Origin: Henricia sp. BOLD:AAB3569
Taxonomy: Eukaryota; Echinodermata; Asteroidea; Spinulosida; Echinasteridae
DNA: 64,000 bases
NCBI GenBank assembly: GCA_037783545.1
Contig: JBBELK010000980.1
Coordinates: 50,587 to 114,586, forward strand
Direction of reading: 5' to 3'
Numbering within the stretch: the stretch's first letter is position 1; each line of letters begins with the position of its first letter. The position numbers were made by a program, and so were the translations under genes. The notes below the pieces were generated by a model. That model was not told where the DNA came from and ran no database searches. It saw nothing but the letters and a program-made list of their open reading frames with translations. Of the stretch, positions 35,201 through 46,957 are shown piece by piece.

Positions 35201-38200
35201 CCAAACGTCGGCAAATTTGGAGGTCGAAAAATGTTCCGACGAACTTCAAATTTTGCATGCCCTAAACTCTCTATATTGCGCACTTGTCATAACAAATTGA
35301 CAGACTTTCGCCGGGAAATGGCAGAGAAATTTCAAAGTTTAGAAAAAACTGGGTTGAGGCTTCCTGACTGCTCTCGCGCAAACCGTGGCTGTCTGTACAC
35401 ACCTCTTTGGGGTACTCCTGAGTTGTGCGCATGCTCAGTCATTCGGACTGTCGTTAACGCACCGCAGTTTGGCTCGGCAATTTGGTCAAAGTGTGGTCCA
35501 AACGTCGGCAAATTTGGAGGTCGAAAAATGTTCCGACGAACTTCAAATTTTGCATGCCCTAAACTCTCTATATTGCGCACTTGTCATAAAAAATTGACAG
35601 ACTTTCGCCGGGAAATGGCAGAGAAATTTCAAAGTTTAGAAAAAACTGGGTTGAGGCTTCCTGACTGCTCTCGCGCAAACCGTGGCTGTCTGTACACACC
35701 TCTTTGGGGTACTCCTGAGTTGTGCGCATGCTCAGTCATTCGGACTGTCGTTAACGCACCGCAGTTTGGCTCGGCAATTTGGTCAAAGTGTGGTTCAAAC
35801 GTCGGCAAATTTGGAGGTCGAAAAATATTCCGACGAACTTCAAATTTTGCATGCCCTAAACTCTCTATATTGCGCACTTGTCATACAAAATTGACAGACT
35901 TTCGCCGGGAAATGGCAGAGAAATTTCAAAGTTTAGAAAAAACTGGGTTGAGGCTTCCTGACTGCTCTCGCGCAAACCGTGGCTGTCTGTACACACCTCT
36001 TTGGGGTACTCCTGAGTTGTGCGCATGCTCAGTCATTCGGACTGTCGTTAACGCACCGCAGTTTGGCTCGGCAATTTGGTCAAAGTGTGGTCCAAACGTC
36101 GGCAAATTTGGAGGTCGAAAAATGTTCCGACGAACTTCAAATTTTGCATGCCCTAAACTCTCTATATTGCGCACTTGTCATAAAAAATTGACAGACTTTC
36201 GCCGGGAAATGGCAGAGAAATTTCAAAGTTTAGAAAAAACTGGGTTGAGGCTTCCTGACTGCTCTCGCGCAAACCGTGGCTGTCTGTACACACCTCTTTG
36301 GGGTACTCCTGAGTTGTGCGCATGCTCAGTCATTCGGACTGTCGTTAACGCACCGCAGTTTGGCTCGGCAATTTGGTCAAAGTGTGGTCCAAACGTCGGC
36401 AAATTTGGAGGTCGAAAAATGTTCCGACGAACTTCAAATTTTGCATGCCCTAAACTCTCTATATTGCGCACTTGTCATAAAAAATTGACAGACTTTCGCC
36501 GGGAAATGGCAGAGAAATTTCAAAGTTTAGAAAAAACTGGGTTGAGGCTTCCTGACTGCTCTCGCGCAAACCGTGGCTGTCTGTACACACCTCTTTGGGG
36601 TACTCCTGAGTTGTGCGCATGCTCAGTCATTCGGACTGTCGTTAACGCACCGCAGTTTGGCTCGGCAATTTGGTCAAAGTGTGGTCCAAACGTCGGCAAA
36701 TTTGGAGGTCGAAAAATGTTCCGACGAACTTCAAATTTTGCATGCCCTAAACTCTCTATATTGCGCACTTGTCATAACAAATTGACAGACTTTCGCCGGG
36801 AAATGGAAGAGAAATTTCAAAGTTTAGAAAAAACTGGGTTGAGGCTTCCTGACTGCTCTCGCGCAAACCGTGGCTGTCTGTACACACCTCTTTGGGGTAC
36901 TCCTGAGTTGTGCGCATGCTCAGTCATTCGGACTGTCGTTAACGCACCGCAGTTTGGCTCGGCAATTTGGTCAAAGTGTGGTCCAAACGTCGGCAAATTT
37001 GGAGGTCGAAAAATGTTCCGACGAACTTCAAATTTTGCATGCCCTAAACTCTCTATATTGCGCACTTGTCATACAAAATTGACAGACTTTCGCCGGGAAA
37101 TGGCAGAGAAATTTCAAAGTTTAGAAAAAACTGGGTTGAGGCTTCCTGACTGCTCTCGCGCAAACCGTGGCTGTCTGTACACACCTCTTTGGGGTACTCC
37201 TGAGTTGTGCGCATGCTCAGTCATTCGGACTGTCGTTAACGCACCGCAGTTTGGCTCGGCAATTTGGTCAAAGTGTGGTCCAAACGTCGGCAAATTTTGA
37301 GGTCGAAAAATGTTCCGACGAACTTCAAATTTTGCATGCCCTAAACTCTCTATATTGCGCACTTGTCATAAAAAATTGACAGACTTTCGCCGGGAAATGG
37401 CAGAGAAATTTCAAAGTTTAGAAAAAAACTGGGTTGAGGCTTCCTGACTGCTCTCGCGCAAACCGTGGCTGTCTGTACACACCTCTTTGGGGTACTCCTG
37501 AGTTGTGCGCATGCTCAGTCATTCGGACTGTCGTTAACGCACCGCAGTTTGGCTCGGCAATTTGGTCAAAGTGTGGTCCAAACGTCGGCAAATTTGGAGG
37601 TCGAAAAATGTTCCGACGAACTTCAAATTTTGCATGCCCTAAACTCTCTATATTGCGCACTTGTCATAAAAAATTGACAGACTTTCGCCGGGAAATGGCA
37701 GAGAAATTTCAAAGTTTAGAAAAAACTGGGTTGAGGCTTCCTGACTGCTCTCGCGCAAACCGTGGCTGTCTGTACACACCTCTTTGGGGTACTCCTGAGT
37801 TGTGCGCATGCTCAGTCATTCGGACTGTCGTTAACGCACCGCAGTTTGGCTCGGCAATTTGGTCAAAGTGTGGTCCAAACGTCGGCAAATTTGGAGGTCG
37901 AAAAATGTTCGGACGAACTTCAAATTTTGCATGCCCTAAACTCTCTATATTGCGCACTTGTCATAACAAATTGACAGACTTTCGCCGGGAAATGGCAGAG
38001 AAATTTCAAAGTTTAGAAAAAACTGGGTTGAGGCTTCCTGACTGCTCTCGCGCAAACCGTGGCTGTCTGTACACACCTCTTTGGGGTACTCCTGAGTTGT
38101 GCGCATGCTCAGTCATTCGGACTGTCGTTAACGCACCGCAGTTTGGCTCGGCAATTTGGTCAAAGTGTGGTCCAAACGTCGGCAAATTTGGAGGTCGAAA

Positions 38201-41200
38201 AATGTTCCGACGAACTTCAAATTTTGCATGCCCTAAACTCTCTATATTGCGCACTTGTCATACAAAATTGACAGACTTTCGCCGGGAAATGGCAGAGAAA
38301 TTTCAAAGTTTAGAAAAAACTGGGTTGAGGCTTCCTGACTGCTCTCGCGCAAACCGTGGCTGTCTGTACACACCTCTTTGGGGTACTCCTGAGTTGTGCG
38401 CATGCTCAGTCATTCGGACTGTCGTTAACGCACCGCAGTTTGGCTCGGCAATTTAGTCAAAGTGTGGTCCAAACGTAGGCAAATTTGGAGGTCGAAAAAT
38501 GTTCCGACGAACTTCAAATTTTGCATGCCCTAAACTCTCTATATTGCGCACTTGTCATAAGAAATTGACAGACTTTCGCCGGGAAATGGCAGAGAAATTT
38601 CAAAGTTTAGAAAAAACTGGGTTGAGGCTTCCTGACTGCTCTCGCGCAAACCGTGGCTGTCTGTACACACCTCTTTGGGGTACTCCTGAGTTGTGCGCAT
38701 GCTCAGTCATTCGGACTGTCGTTAACGCACCGCAGTTTGGCTCGGCAATTTGGTCAAAGTGTGGTCCAAACGTCGGCAAATTTGGAGGTCGAAAAATGTT
38801 CCGACGAACTTCAAATTTTGCATGCCCTAAACTCTCTATATTGCGCACTTGTCATAACAAATTGACAGACTTTCGCCGGGAAATGGCAGAGAAATTTCAA
38901 AGTTTAGAAAAAACTGGGTTGAGGCTTCCTGACTGCTCTCGCGCAAACCGTGGCTGTCTGTACACACCTCTTTGGGGTACTCCTGAGTTGTGCGCATGCT
39001 CAGTCATTCGGACTGTCGTTAACGCACCGCAGTTTGGCTCGGCAATTTGGTCAAAGTGTGGTCCAAACGTCGGCAAATTTGGAGGTCGAAAAATGTTCCG
39101 ACGAACTTCAAATTTTGCATGCCCTAAACTCTCTATATTGCGCACTTGTCATACAAAATTGACAGACTTTCGCCGGGAAATGGCAGAGAAATTTCAAAGT
39201 TTAGAAAAAACTGGGTTGAGGCTTCCTGACTGCTCTCGCGCAAACCGTGGCTGTCTGTACACACCTCTTTGGGGTACTCCTGAGTTGTGCGCATGCTCAG
39301 TCATTCGGACTGTCGTTAACGCACCGCAGTTTGGCTCGGCAATTTAGTCAAAGTGTGGTCCAAACGTAGGCAAATTTGGAGGTCGAAAAATGTTCCGACG
39401 AACTTCAAATTTTGCATGCCCTAAACTCTCTATATTGCGCACTTGTCATAAGAAATTGACAGACTTTCGCCGGGAAATGGCAGAGAAATTTCAAAGTTTA
39501 GAAAAAACTGGGTTGAGGCTTCCTGACTGCTCTCGCGCAAACCGTGGCTGTCTGTACACACCTCTTTGGGGTACTCCTGAGTTGTGCGCATGCTCAGTCA
39601 TTCGGACTGTCGTTAACGCACCGCAGTTTGGCTCGGCAATTTGGTCAAAGTGTGGTCCAAACGTCGGCAAATTTGGAGGTCGAAACATGTTCCGACGAAC
39701 TTCAAATTTTGCATGCCCTAAACTCTCTATATTGCGCACTTGTCATAAAAAATTGACAGACTTTCGCCGGGAAATGGCAGAGAAATTTCAAAGTTTAGAA
39801 AAAACTGGGTTGAGGCTTCCTGACTGCTCTCGCGCAAACCGTGGCTGTCTGTACACACCTCTTTGGGGTACTCCTGAATTGTGCGCATGCTCAGTCATTC
39901 GGACTGTCGTTAACGCACCGCAGTTTGGCTCGGCAATTTGGTCAAAGTGTGGTCCAAACGTCGGCAAATTTGGAGGTCGAAAAATGTTCCGACGAACTTC
40001 AAATTTTGCATGCCCTAAACTCTCTATATTGCGCACTTGTCATAACAAATTGACAGACTTTCGCCGGGAAATGGCAGAGAAATTTCAAAGTTTAGAAAAA
40101 ACTGGGTTGAGGCTTCCTGACTGCTCTCGCGCAAACCGTGGCTGTCTGTACACACCTCTTTGGGGTACTCCTGAGTTGTGCGCATGCTCAGTCATTCGGA
40201 CTGTCGTTAACGCACCGCAGTTTGGCTCGGCAATTTGGTCAAAGTGTGGTCCAAACGTCGGCAAATTTGGAGGTCGAAAAATGTTCCGACGAACTTCAAA
40301 TTTTGCATGCCCTAAACTCTCTATATTGCGCACTTGTCATACAAAATTGACAGACTTTCGCCGGGAAATGGCAGAGAAATTTCAAAGTTTAGAAAAAACT
40401 GGGTTGAGGCTTCCTGACTGCTCTCGCGCAAACCGTGGCTGTCTGTACACACCTCTTTGGGGTACTCCTGAGTTGTGCGCATGCTCAGTCATTCGGACTG
40501 TCGTTAACGCACCGCAGTTTGGCTCGGCAATTTAGTCAAAGTGTGGTCCAAACGTAGGCAAATTTGGAGGTCGAAAAATGTTCCGACGAACTTCAAATTT
40601 TGCATGCCCTAAACTCTCTATATTGCGCACTTGTCATAAAAAATTGACAGACTTTCGCCGGGAAATGGCAGAGAAATTTCAAAGTTTAGAAAAAACTGGG
40701 TTGAGGCTTCCTGACTGCTCTCGCGCAAACCGTGGCTGTCTGTACACACCTCTTTGGGGTACTCCTGAGTTGTGCGCATGCTCAGTCATTCGGACTGTCG
40801 TTAACGCACCGCAGTTTGGCTCGGCAATTTGGTCAAAGTGTGGTCCAAACGTCGGCAAATTTGGAGGTCGAAAAATGTTCCGACGAACTTCAAATTTTGC
40901 ATGCCCTAAACTCTCTATATTGCGCACTTGTCATAAAAAATTGACAGACTTTCGCCGGGAAATGGCAGAGAAATTTCAAAGTTTAGAAAAAACTGGGTTG
41001 AGGCTTCCTGACTGCTCTCGCGCAAACCGTGGCTGTCTGTACACACCTCTTTGGGGTACTCCTGAGTTGTGCGCATGCTCAGTCATTCGGACTGTCGTTA
41101 ACGCACCGCAGTTTGGCTCGGCAATTTGGTCAAAGTGTGGTCCAAACGTCGGCAAATTTGGAGGTCGAAAAATGTTCCGACGAACTTCAAATTTTGCATG

Positions 41201-44200
41201 CCCTAAACTCTCTATATTGCGCACTTGTCATAACAAATTGACAGACTTTCGCCGGGAAATGGCAGAGAAATTTCAAAGTTTAGAAAAAACTGGGTTGAGG
41301 CTTCCTGACTGCTCTCGCGCAAACCGTGGCTGTCTGTACACACCTCTTTGGGGTACTCCTGAGTTGTGCGCATGCTCAGTCATTCGGACTGTCGTTAACG
41401 CACCGCAGTTTGGCTCGGCAATTTGGTCAAAGTGTGGTCCAAACGTCGGCAAATTTGGAGGTCGAAAAATGTTCCGACGAACTTCAAATTTTGCATGCCC
41501 TAAACTCTCTATATTGCGCACTTGTCATACAAAATTGACAGACTTTCGCCGGGAAATGGCAGAGAAATTTCAAAGTTTAGAAAAAACTGGGTTGAGGCTT
41601 CCTGACTGCTCTCGCGCAAACCGTGGCTGTCTGTACACACCTCTTTGGGGTACTCCTGAGTTGTGCGCATGCTCAGTCATTCGGACTGTCGTTAACGCAC
41701 CGCAGTTTGGCTCGGCAATTTAGTCAAAGTGTGGTCCAAACGTAGGCAAATTTGGAGGTCGAAAAATGTTCCGACGAACTTCAAATTTTGCATGCCCTAA
41801 ACTCTCTATATTGCGCACGTGTCATAAAAAATTGACAGACTTTCGCCGGGAAATGGCAGAGAAATTTCAAAGTTTAGAAAAAACTGGGTTGAGGCTTCCT
41901 GACTGCTCTCGCGCAAACCGTGGCTGTCTGTACACACCTCTCTGGGGTACTCCTGAGTTGTGCGCATGCTCAGTCATTCGGACTGTCGTTAACGCACCGC
42001 AGTTTGGCTCGGCAATTTGGTCAAAGTGTGGTCCAAACGTCGGCAAATTTGGAGGTCGAAAAATGTTCCGACGAACTTCAAATTTTGCATGCCCTAAACT
42101 CTCTATATTGCGCACTTGTCATAAAAAATTGACAGACTTTCGCCGGGAAATGGCAGAGAAATTTCAAAGTTTAGAAAAAACTGGGTTGAGGTTTCCTGAC
42201 TGCTCTCGCGCAAACCGTGGCTGTCTGTACACACCTCTTTGGGGTACTCCTGAGTTGTGCGCATGCTCAGTCATTCGGACTGTCGTTAACGCACCGCAGT
42301 TTGGCTCGGCAATTTGGTCAAAGTGTGGTCCAAACGTCGGCAAATTTGGAGGTCGAAAAATGTTCCGACGAACTTCAAATTTTGCATGCCCTAAACTCTC
42401 TATATTGCGCACTTGTCATAACAAATTGACAGACTTTCGCCGGGAAATGGCAGAGAAATTTCAAAGTTTAGAAAAAACTGGGTTGAGGCGTCCTGACTGC
42501 TCTCGCGCAAACCGTGGCTGTCTGTACACACCTCTTTGGGGTACTCCTGAGTTGTGCGCATGCTCAGTCATTCGGACTGTCGTTAACGCACCGCAGTTTG
42601 GCTCGGCAATTTGGTCAAAGTGTGGTCCAAACGTCGGCAAATTTGGAGGTCGAAAAATGTTCCGACGAACTTCAAATTTTGCATGCTCTAAACTCTCTAT
42701 ATTGCGCACTTGTCATAAAAAATTGACAGACTTTCGCCAGGAAATGGCAGAGAAATTTCAAAGTTTAGAAAAAACTGGGTTGAGGCTTCCTGACTGCTCT
42801 CGCGCAAACCGTGGCTGTCTGTACACACCTCTTTGGGGTACTCCTGAGTTGTGCGCATGCTCAGTCATTCGGACTGTCGTTAACGCACCGCAGTTTGGCT
42901 CGGCAATTTGGTCAAAGTGTGGTCCAAACGTCGGCAAATTTGGAGGTCGAAAAATATTCCGACGAACTTCAAATTTTGCATGCCCTAAACTCTCTATATT
43001 GCGCACTTGTCATACAAAATTGACAGACTTTCGCCGGGAAATGGCAGAGAAATTTCAAAGTTTAGAAAAAACTGGGTTGAGGCTTCCTGACTGCTCTCGC
43101 GCAAACCGTGGCTGTCTGTACACACCTCTTTGGGGTACTCCTGAGTTGTGCGCATGCTCAGTCATTCGGACTGTCGTTAACGCACCGCAGTTTGGCTCGG
43201 CAATTTGGTCAAAGTGTGGTCCAAACGTCGGCAAATTTGGAGGTCGAAAAATATTCCGACGAACTTCAAATTTTGCATGCCCTAAACTCTCTATATTGCG
43301 CACTTGTCATACAAAATTGACAGACTTTCGCCGGGAAATGGCAGAGAAATTTCAAAGTTTAGAAAAAACTGGGTTGAGGCTTCCTGACTGCTCTCGCGCA
43401 AACCGTGGCTGTCTGTACACACCTCTTTGGGGTACTCCTGAGTTGTGCGCATGCTCAGTCATTCGGACTGTCGTTAACGCACCGCAGTTTGGCTCGGCAA
43501 TTTGGTCAAAGTGTGGTCCAAACGTCGGCAAATTTGGAGGTCGAAAAATGTTCCGACGAACTTCAAATTTTGCATGCCCTAAACTCTCTATATTGCGCAC
43601 TTGTCATAAAAAATTGACAGACTTTCGCCGGGAAATGGCAGAGAAATTTCAAAGTTTAGAAAAAACTGGGTTGAGGCTTCCTGACTGCTCTCGCGCAAAC
43701 CGTGGCTGTCTGTACACACCTCTTTGGGGTACTCCTGAGTTGTGCGCATGCTCAGTCATTCGGACTGTCGTTAACGCACCGCAGTTTGGCTCGGCAATTT
43801 GGTCAAAGTGTGGTCCAAACGTCGGCAAATTTGGAGGTCGAAAAATGTTCCGACGAACTTCAAATTTTGCATGCCCTAAACTCTCTATATTGCGCACTTG
43901 TCATAACAAATTGACAGACTTTCGCCGGGAAATGGCAGAGACATTTCAAAGTTTAGAAAAAACTGGGTTGAGGCTTCCTGACTGCTCTCGCGCAAACCGT
44001 GGCTGTCTGTACACACCTCTTTGGGGTACTCCTGAGTTGTGCGCATGCTCAGTCATTCGGACTGTCGTTAACGCACCGCAGTTTGGCTCGGCAATTTGGT
44101 CGAAGTGTGGTCCAAACGTCGGCAAATTTGGAGGTCGAAAAATGTTCCGACGAACTTCAAATTTTGCATGCCCTAAACTCTCTATATTGCGCACTTGTCA

Positions 44201-45595
44201 TACAAAATTGACAGACTTTCGCCGGGAAATGGCAGAGAAATTTCAAAGTTTAGAAAAAACTGGGTTGAGGCTTCCTGACTGCTCTCGCGCAAACCGTGGC
44301 TGTCTGTACACACCTCTTTGGGGTACTCCTGAGTTGTGCGCATGCTCAGTCATTCGGACTGTCGTTAACGCACCGCAGTTTGGCTCGGCAATTTAGTCAA
44401 AGTGTGGTCCAAACGTAGGCAAATTTGGAGGTCGAAAAATGTTCCGACGAACTTCAAATTTTGCATGCCCTAAACTCTCTATATTGCGCACTTGTCATAA
44501 AAAATTGACAGACTTTCGCCGGGAAATGGCAGAGAAATTTCAAAGTTTAGAAAAAACTGGGTTGAGGCTTCCTGACTGCTCTCGCGCAAACCGTGGCTGT
44601 CTGTACACACCTCTTTGGGGTACTCCTGAGTTGTGCGCATGCTCAGTCATTCGGACTGTCGTTAACGCACCGCAGTTTGGCTCGGCAATTTGGTCAAAGT
44701 GTGGTCCAAACGTCGGCAAATTTGGAGGTCGAAAAATGTTCCGACGAACTTCAAATTTTGCATGCCCTAAACTCTCTATATTGCGCACTTGTCATAAAAA
44801 ATTGACAGACTTTCGCGGGGAAATGGCAGAGAAATTTCAAAGTTTAGAAAAAACTGGGTTGAGGTTTCCTGACTGCTCTCGCGCAAACCGTGGCTGTCTG
44901 TACACACCTCTTTGGGGTACTCCTGAGTTGTGCGCATGCTCAGTCATTCGGACTGTCGTTAACGCACCGCAGTTTGGCTCGGCAATTTGGTCAAAGTGTG
45001 GTCCAAACGTCGGCAAATTTGGAGGTCGAAAAATGTTCCGACGAACTTCAAATTTTGCATGCCCTAAACTCTCTATATTGCGCACTTGTCATAACAAATT
45101 GACAGACTTTCGCCGGGAAATGGCAGAGAAATTTCAAAGTTTAGAAAAAACTGGGTTGAGGCTTCCTGACTGCTCTCGCGCAAACCGTGGCTGTCTGTAC
45201 ACACCTCTTTGGGGTACTCCTGAGTTGTGCGCATGCTCAGTCATTCGGACTGTCGTTAACGCACCGCAGTTTGGCTCGGCAATTTGGTCAAAGTGTGGTC
45301 CAAACGTCGGCAAATTTGGAGGTCGAAAAATGTTCCGACGAACTTCAAATTTTGCATGCCCTAAACTCTCTATATTGCGCACTTGTCATACAAAATTGAC
45401 AGACTTTCACCGGGAAATGGCAGAGAAATTTCAAAGTTTAGAAAAAACTGGGTTGAGGCTTCCTGACTGCTCTCGCGCAAACCGTGGCTGTCTGTACACA
45501 CCTCTTTGGGGTACTCCTGAGTTGTGCGCATGCTCAGTCATTCGGACTGTCGTTAACGCACCGCAGTTTGGCTCGGCAATTTAGTCAAAGTGTGG
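32218..45595 (+). repeat. TAG-marked higher-order repeat domain (3-mer and 4-mer units)
   Basis: A monomer type with two linked substitutions, AATTTAGTCAAAG and AACGTAGGC, has its TAG starting at 32513, 33404, 34592, 38454, 39345, 40533, 41721, 44394 and 45582, and again at 47498 in block 3. Spacings are 891, 1188, 3862, 891, 1188, 1188, 2673 and 1188 bp, then 1916 bp across an interruption. In the 1188-bp units the A-run types follow the order AAAAAA or AAGAAA, AAAAAA, AACAAA, ACAAAA before the next TAG; the 891-bp units lack one monomer. This is the most regular higher-order repeat in the window. Confidence 0.88.
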
Positions 45596-45846
45596 TCCAA
45601 ACGTAGGCAAATTTGGAGGTCGAAAAATGTTCCGACGAACTTCAAATTTTGCATGCCCTAAACTCTCTATATTGCGCACTTGTCATAAAAAATTGACAGA
45701 CTTTCGCCGGGAAATGGCAGAGAAATTTCAAAGTTTAGAAAAAACTGGGTTGAGGCTTCCTGACTGCTCTCGCGCAAACCGTGGCTGTCTGTACACACAT
45801 CTTTGGGGTACTCCTGAGTTGTGCGCATGCTCAGTCATTCGGACTG

Positions 45847-45895
45847 TCGTTAACGCACCGCAGTTTGGCTCGGTCGTTAACGCACCGCAGTTTGG
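45847..45895 (+). repeat. 27-bp tandem duplication at the left junction of interruption B
   Basis: The monomer stretch TCGTTAACGCACCGCAGTTTGG plus CTCGG (45847-45873) is followed at once by a second TCGTTAACGCACCGCAGTTTGG (45874-45895) leading into the insert. The same arrangement is present at interruption C (47763-47811) but not at A, where the first copy passes straight into the insert. Confidence 0.9.
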
Positions 45896-46007
45896 GGCGG
45901 TCGGGTCGGCGTACGGGTTCTTTCCTCGCTGGCCTGTGATGACCGCTATCCAAAGGACTACCCTTGCACATAGGTAGTTTGGAGGAGTTTTTCGCGGAAT
46001 CCCGTGA

Positions 46008-46272
46008 TGTCCTGGAACGTTGCTCAATGATGGAGTGACCAGTACGTACGTCACGGGGAACGCCGATGCAATTTTGGAACACGATTGGATCCGAGTCTGC
46101 GGTCTTGATTCTTCCAGACCCGGACTGGTGACGATTGTGGTTTTATGAGGATGTACCTGTGGTGCTTCTCGAAGGATATGACCTGATACTCGGACACGAT
46201 CGACCAAGATTGGTGATGATTGTGATGGAGAATACTCGCCGGATAATGACCTGGATTGGCAACGACAACGAA
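46008..46272 (+). pseudogene. Retropepsin-like remnant, copy B
   Basis: The frame 46008-46145 carries the TLLNDGVTSTYVT active-site-like stretch, ending in TGA. A second frame (46132-46272) carries FYEDVPVVLLEGYDLILGHD, which resembles the C-terminal element of LTR-retrotransposon proteases. The family tryptophan after D is replaced by an arginine codon because of the extra CGACCAAGAT, which copy A lacks; the downstream TTGG may be the displaced original. Frame change, altered catalytic triplet and lack of other retroelement domains mark it as a dead fragment. Identification is by eye. Confidence 0.45.
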
Positions 46273-46518
46273 TGAGGAAATTTGGAGGATAAATGACCTG
46301 GACTGGCAACGACAACGAATGAGGAAATTTGGCAATAACGGCGAACAATTGGTGGATAAATGACCTGGACTGGCAACGACTACGAATGAGGAAATTTGGC
46401 AATAACGGCGAACGCTTAGTGGATAAATGACCTGGACTGGCAACGACTACGAATGAGGAAATTTGGCAATAACGGCGAACGCTTAGTGGATAAATGACCT
46501 GGACTGGCAACGACAACG
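46241..46518 (+). repeat. 67-bp minisatellite inside interruption B
   Basis: Copies start at 46241 (46-bp short form), 46287, 46354, 46421 and 46488 (31-bp partial). The structure is the same as in interruption A. The short copy ends GGAGGATAAA where A has GGTGGATAAA. Confidence 0.95.
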
Positions 46519-46565
46519 GCTGAAGCACTGGTTCTATCGGTAACAACGTTGGACTGGTTAGCGTG

Positions 46566-46585
46566 TTTTATTCGGACGAATAAAA
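46566..46585. other. 20-bp palindrome with AATAAA at the 3' edge of interruption B
   Basis: Identical to the palindrome in interruption A: TTTTATTCG, GA, CGAATAAAA, located 13 bp before satellite sequence resumes. Confidence 0.8.
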
Positions 46586-46939
46586 CATTTTAGAAAAAGG
46601 CAATTTGGTCAAAGTGTGGTCCAAACGTCGGCAAATTTGGAGGTCGAAAAATGTTCCGACGAACTTCAAATTTTGCATGCCCTAAACTCTCTATATTGCG
46701 CACTTGTCATAATAAATTGACAGACTTTCGCCGGGAAATGGCAGAGAAATTTCAAAGTTTAGAAAAAACTGGGTTGAGGCTTCCTGACTGCTCTCGCGCA
46801 AACCGTGGCTGTCTGTACACACCTCTTTGGGGTACTCCTGAGTTGTGCGCATGCTCAGTCATTCGGACTGTCGTTAACGCACCGCAGTTTGGCTCGGCGA
46901 TTTGGTCAAAGTGTGGTCCAAACGTCGGCAAATTTGGAG

Positions 46940-46957
46940 GTCGGAAAATGTTCCGAC
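46940..46957. other. Perfect-stem variant of the monomer inner hairpin
   Basis: In this monomer one A of the usual GTCGAAAAATG is G, giving GTCGGAA and TTCCGAC as perfect 7-bp arms around AATG. The duplicated copy lies at 48856-48873. In the standard monomer the stem has a mismatch or bulge at this base. Confidence 0.7.

Larger units (their letters stand above)
5804..45895 (+). repeat. 297-bp satellite array, block 2 (about 135 monomers)
   Basis: Uninterrupted head-to-tail monomers. Full copies in the standard phase run from 6010 to the one starting at 45781, which is broken by interruption B. Spacing is 297 bp, with 298-bp copies (seven A after TTGTCAT), two 299-bp copies (starts 18794 and 21128, eight A), two 296-bp copies (starts 26476 and 26772, five A) and one 253-bp deleted copy (start 19093). 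The A-run is the most variable site and distinguishes monomer types: AAAAAA, AACAAA, ACAAAA, AAGAAA and AATAAA. Other recurring variants are GGCGAATTT for GGCAAATTT, AAAAATATTCC for AAAAATGTTCC, TTGTGCATG for TTTTGCATG and AATTTAGTC for AATTTGGTC. Combinations of these define the higher-order repeats listed separately. No non-satellite sequence or gene was seen in this 40 kb. Confidence 0.98.
45896..46598 (+). mobile_element. Interruption B: degenerate retroelement-like insert, 703 bp
   Basis: The same insert as A at the same monomer position, with satellite resuming at GGCAATTTGGTC (46599). It is longer than A because it keeps CTCGCTGGCCTGTGATGACC (near 45925) and neighbouring bases, and CGACCAAGAT (46201-46210). 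It differs from interruption C at 45948 (A against T) and I saw no other difference. It contains the protease-like remnant, the 67-bp minisatellite and the palindrome described separately. No terminal repeats or target-site duplication are visible. The identical 3' junction in all three copies argues for one original insertion spread by recombination. Confidence 0.6.

Noticed and set aside
46170-46260. Hammerhead ribozyme in the insert or the satellite
   Set aside because: Some satellites carry hammerheads, so I looked for CTGATGA with a paired GAAA core and did not find it.
45728-46546. A 272-codon minus-strand frame through interruption B (and its copy at 47644-48462)
   Set aside because: Its composition comes from the reversed 67-bp minisatellite plus satellite sequence. 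No recognisable domain was seen and the homologous frame is broken in interruption A. The plus strand gives the better protease-like match.
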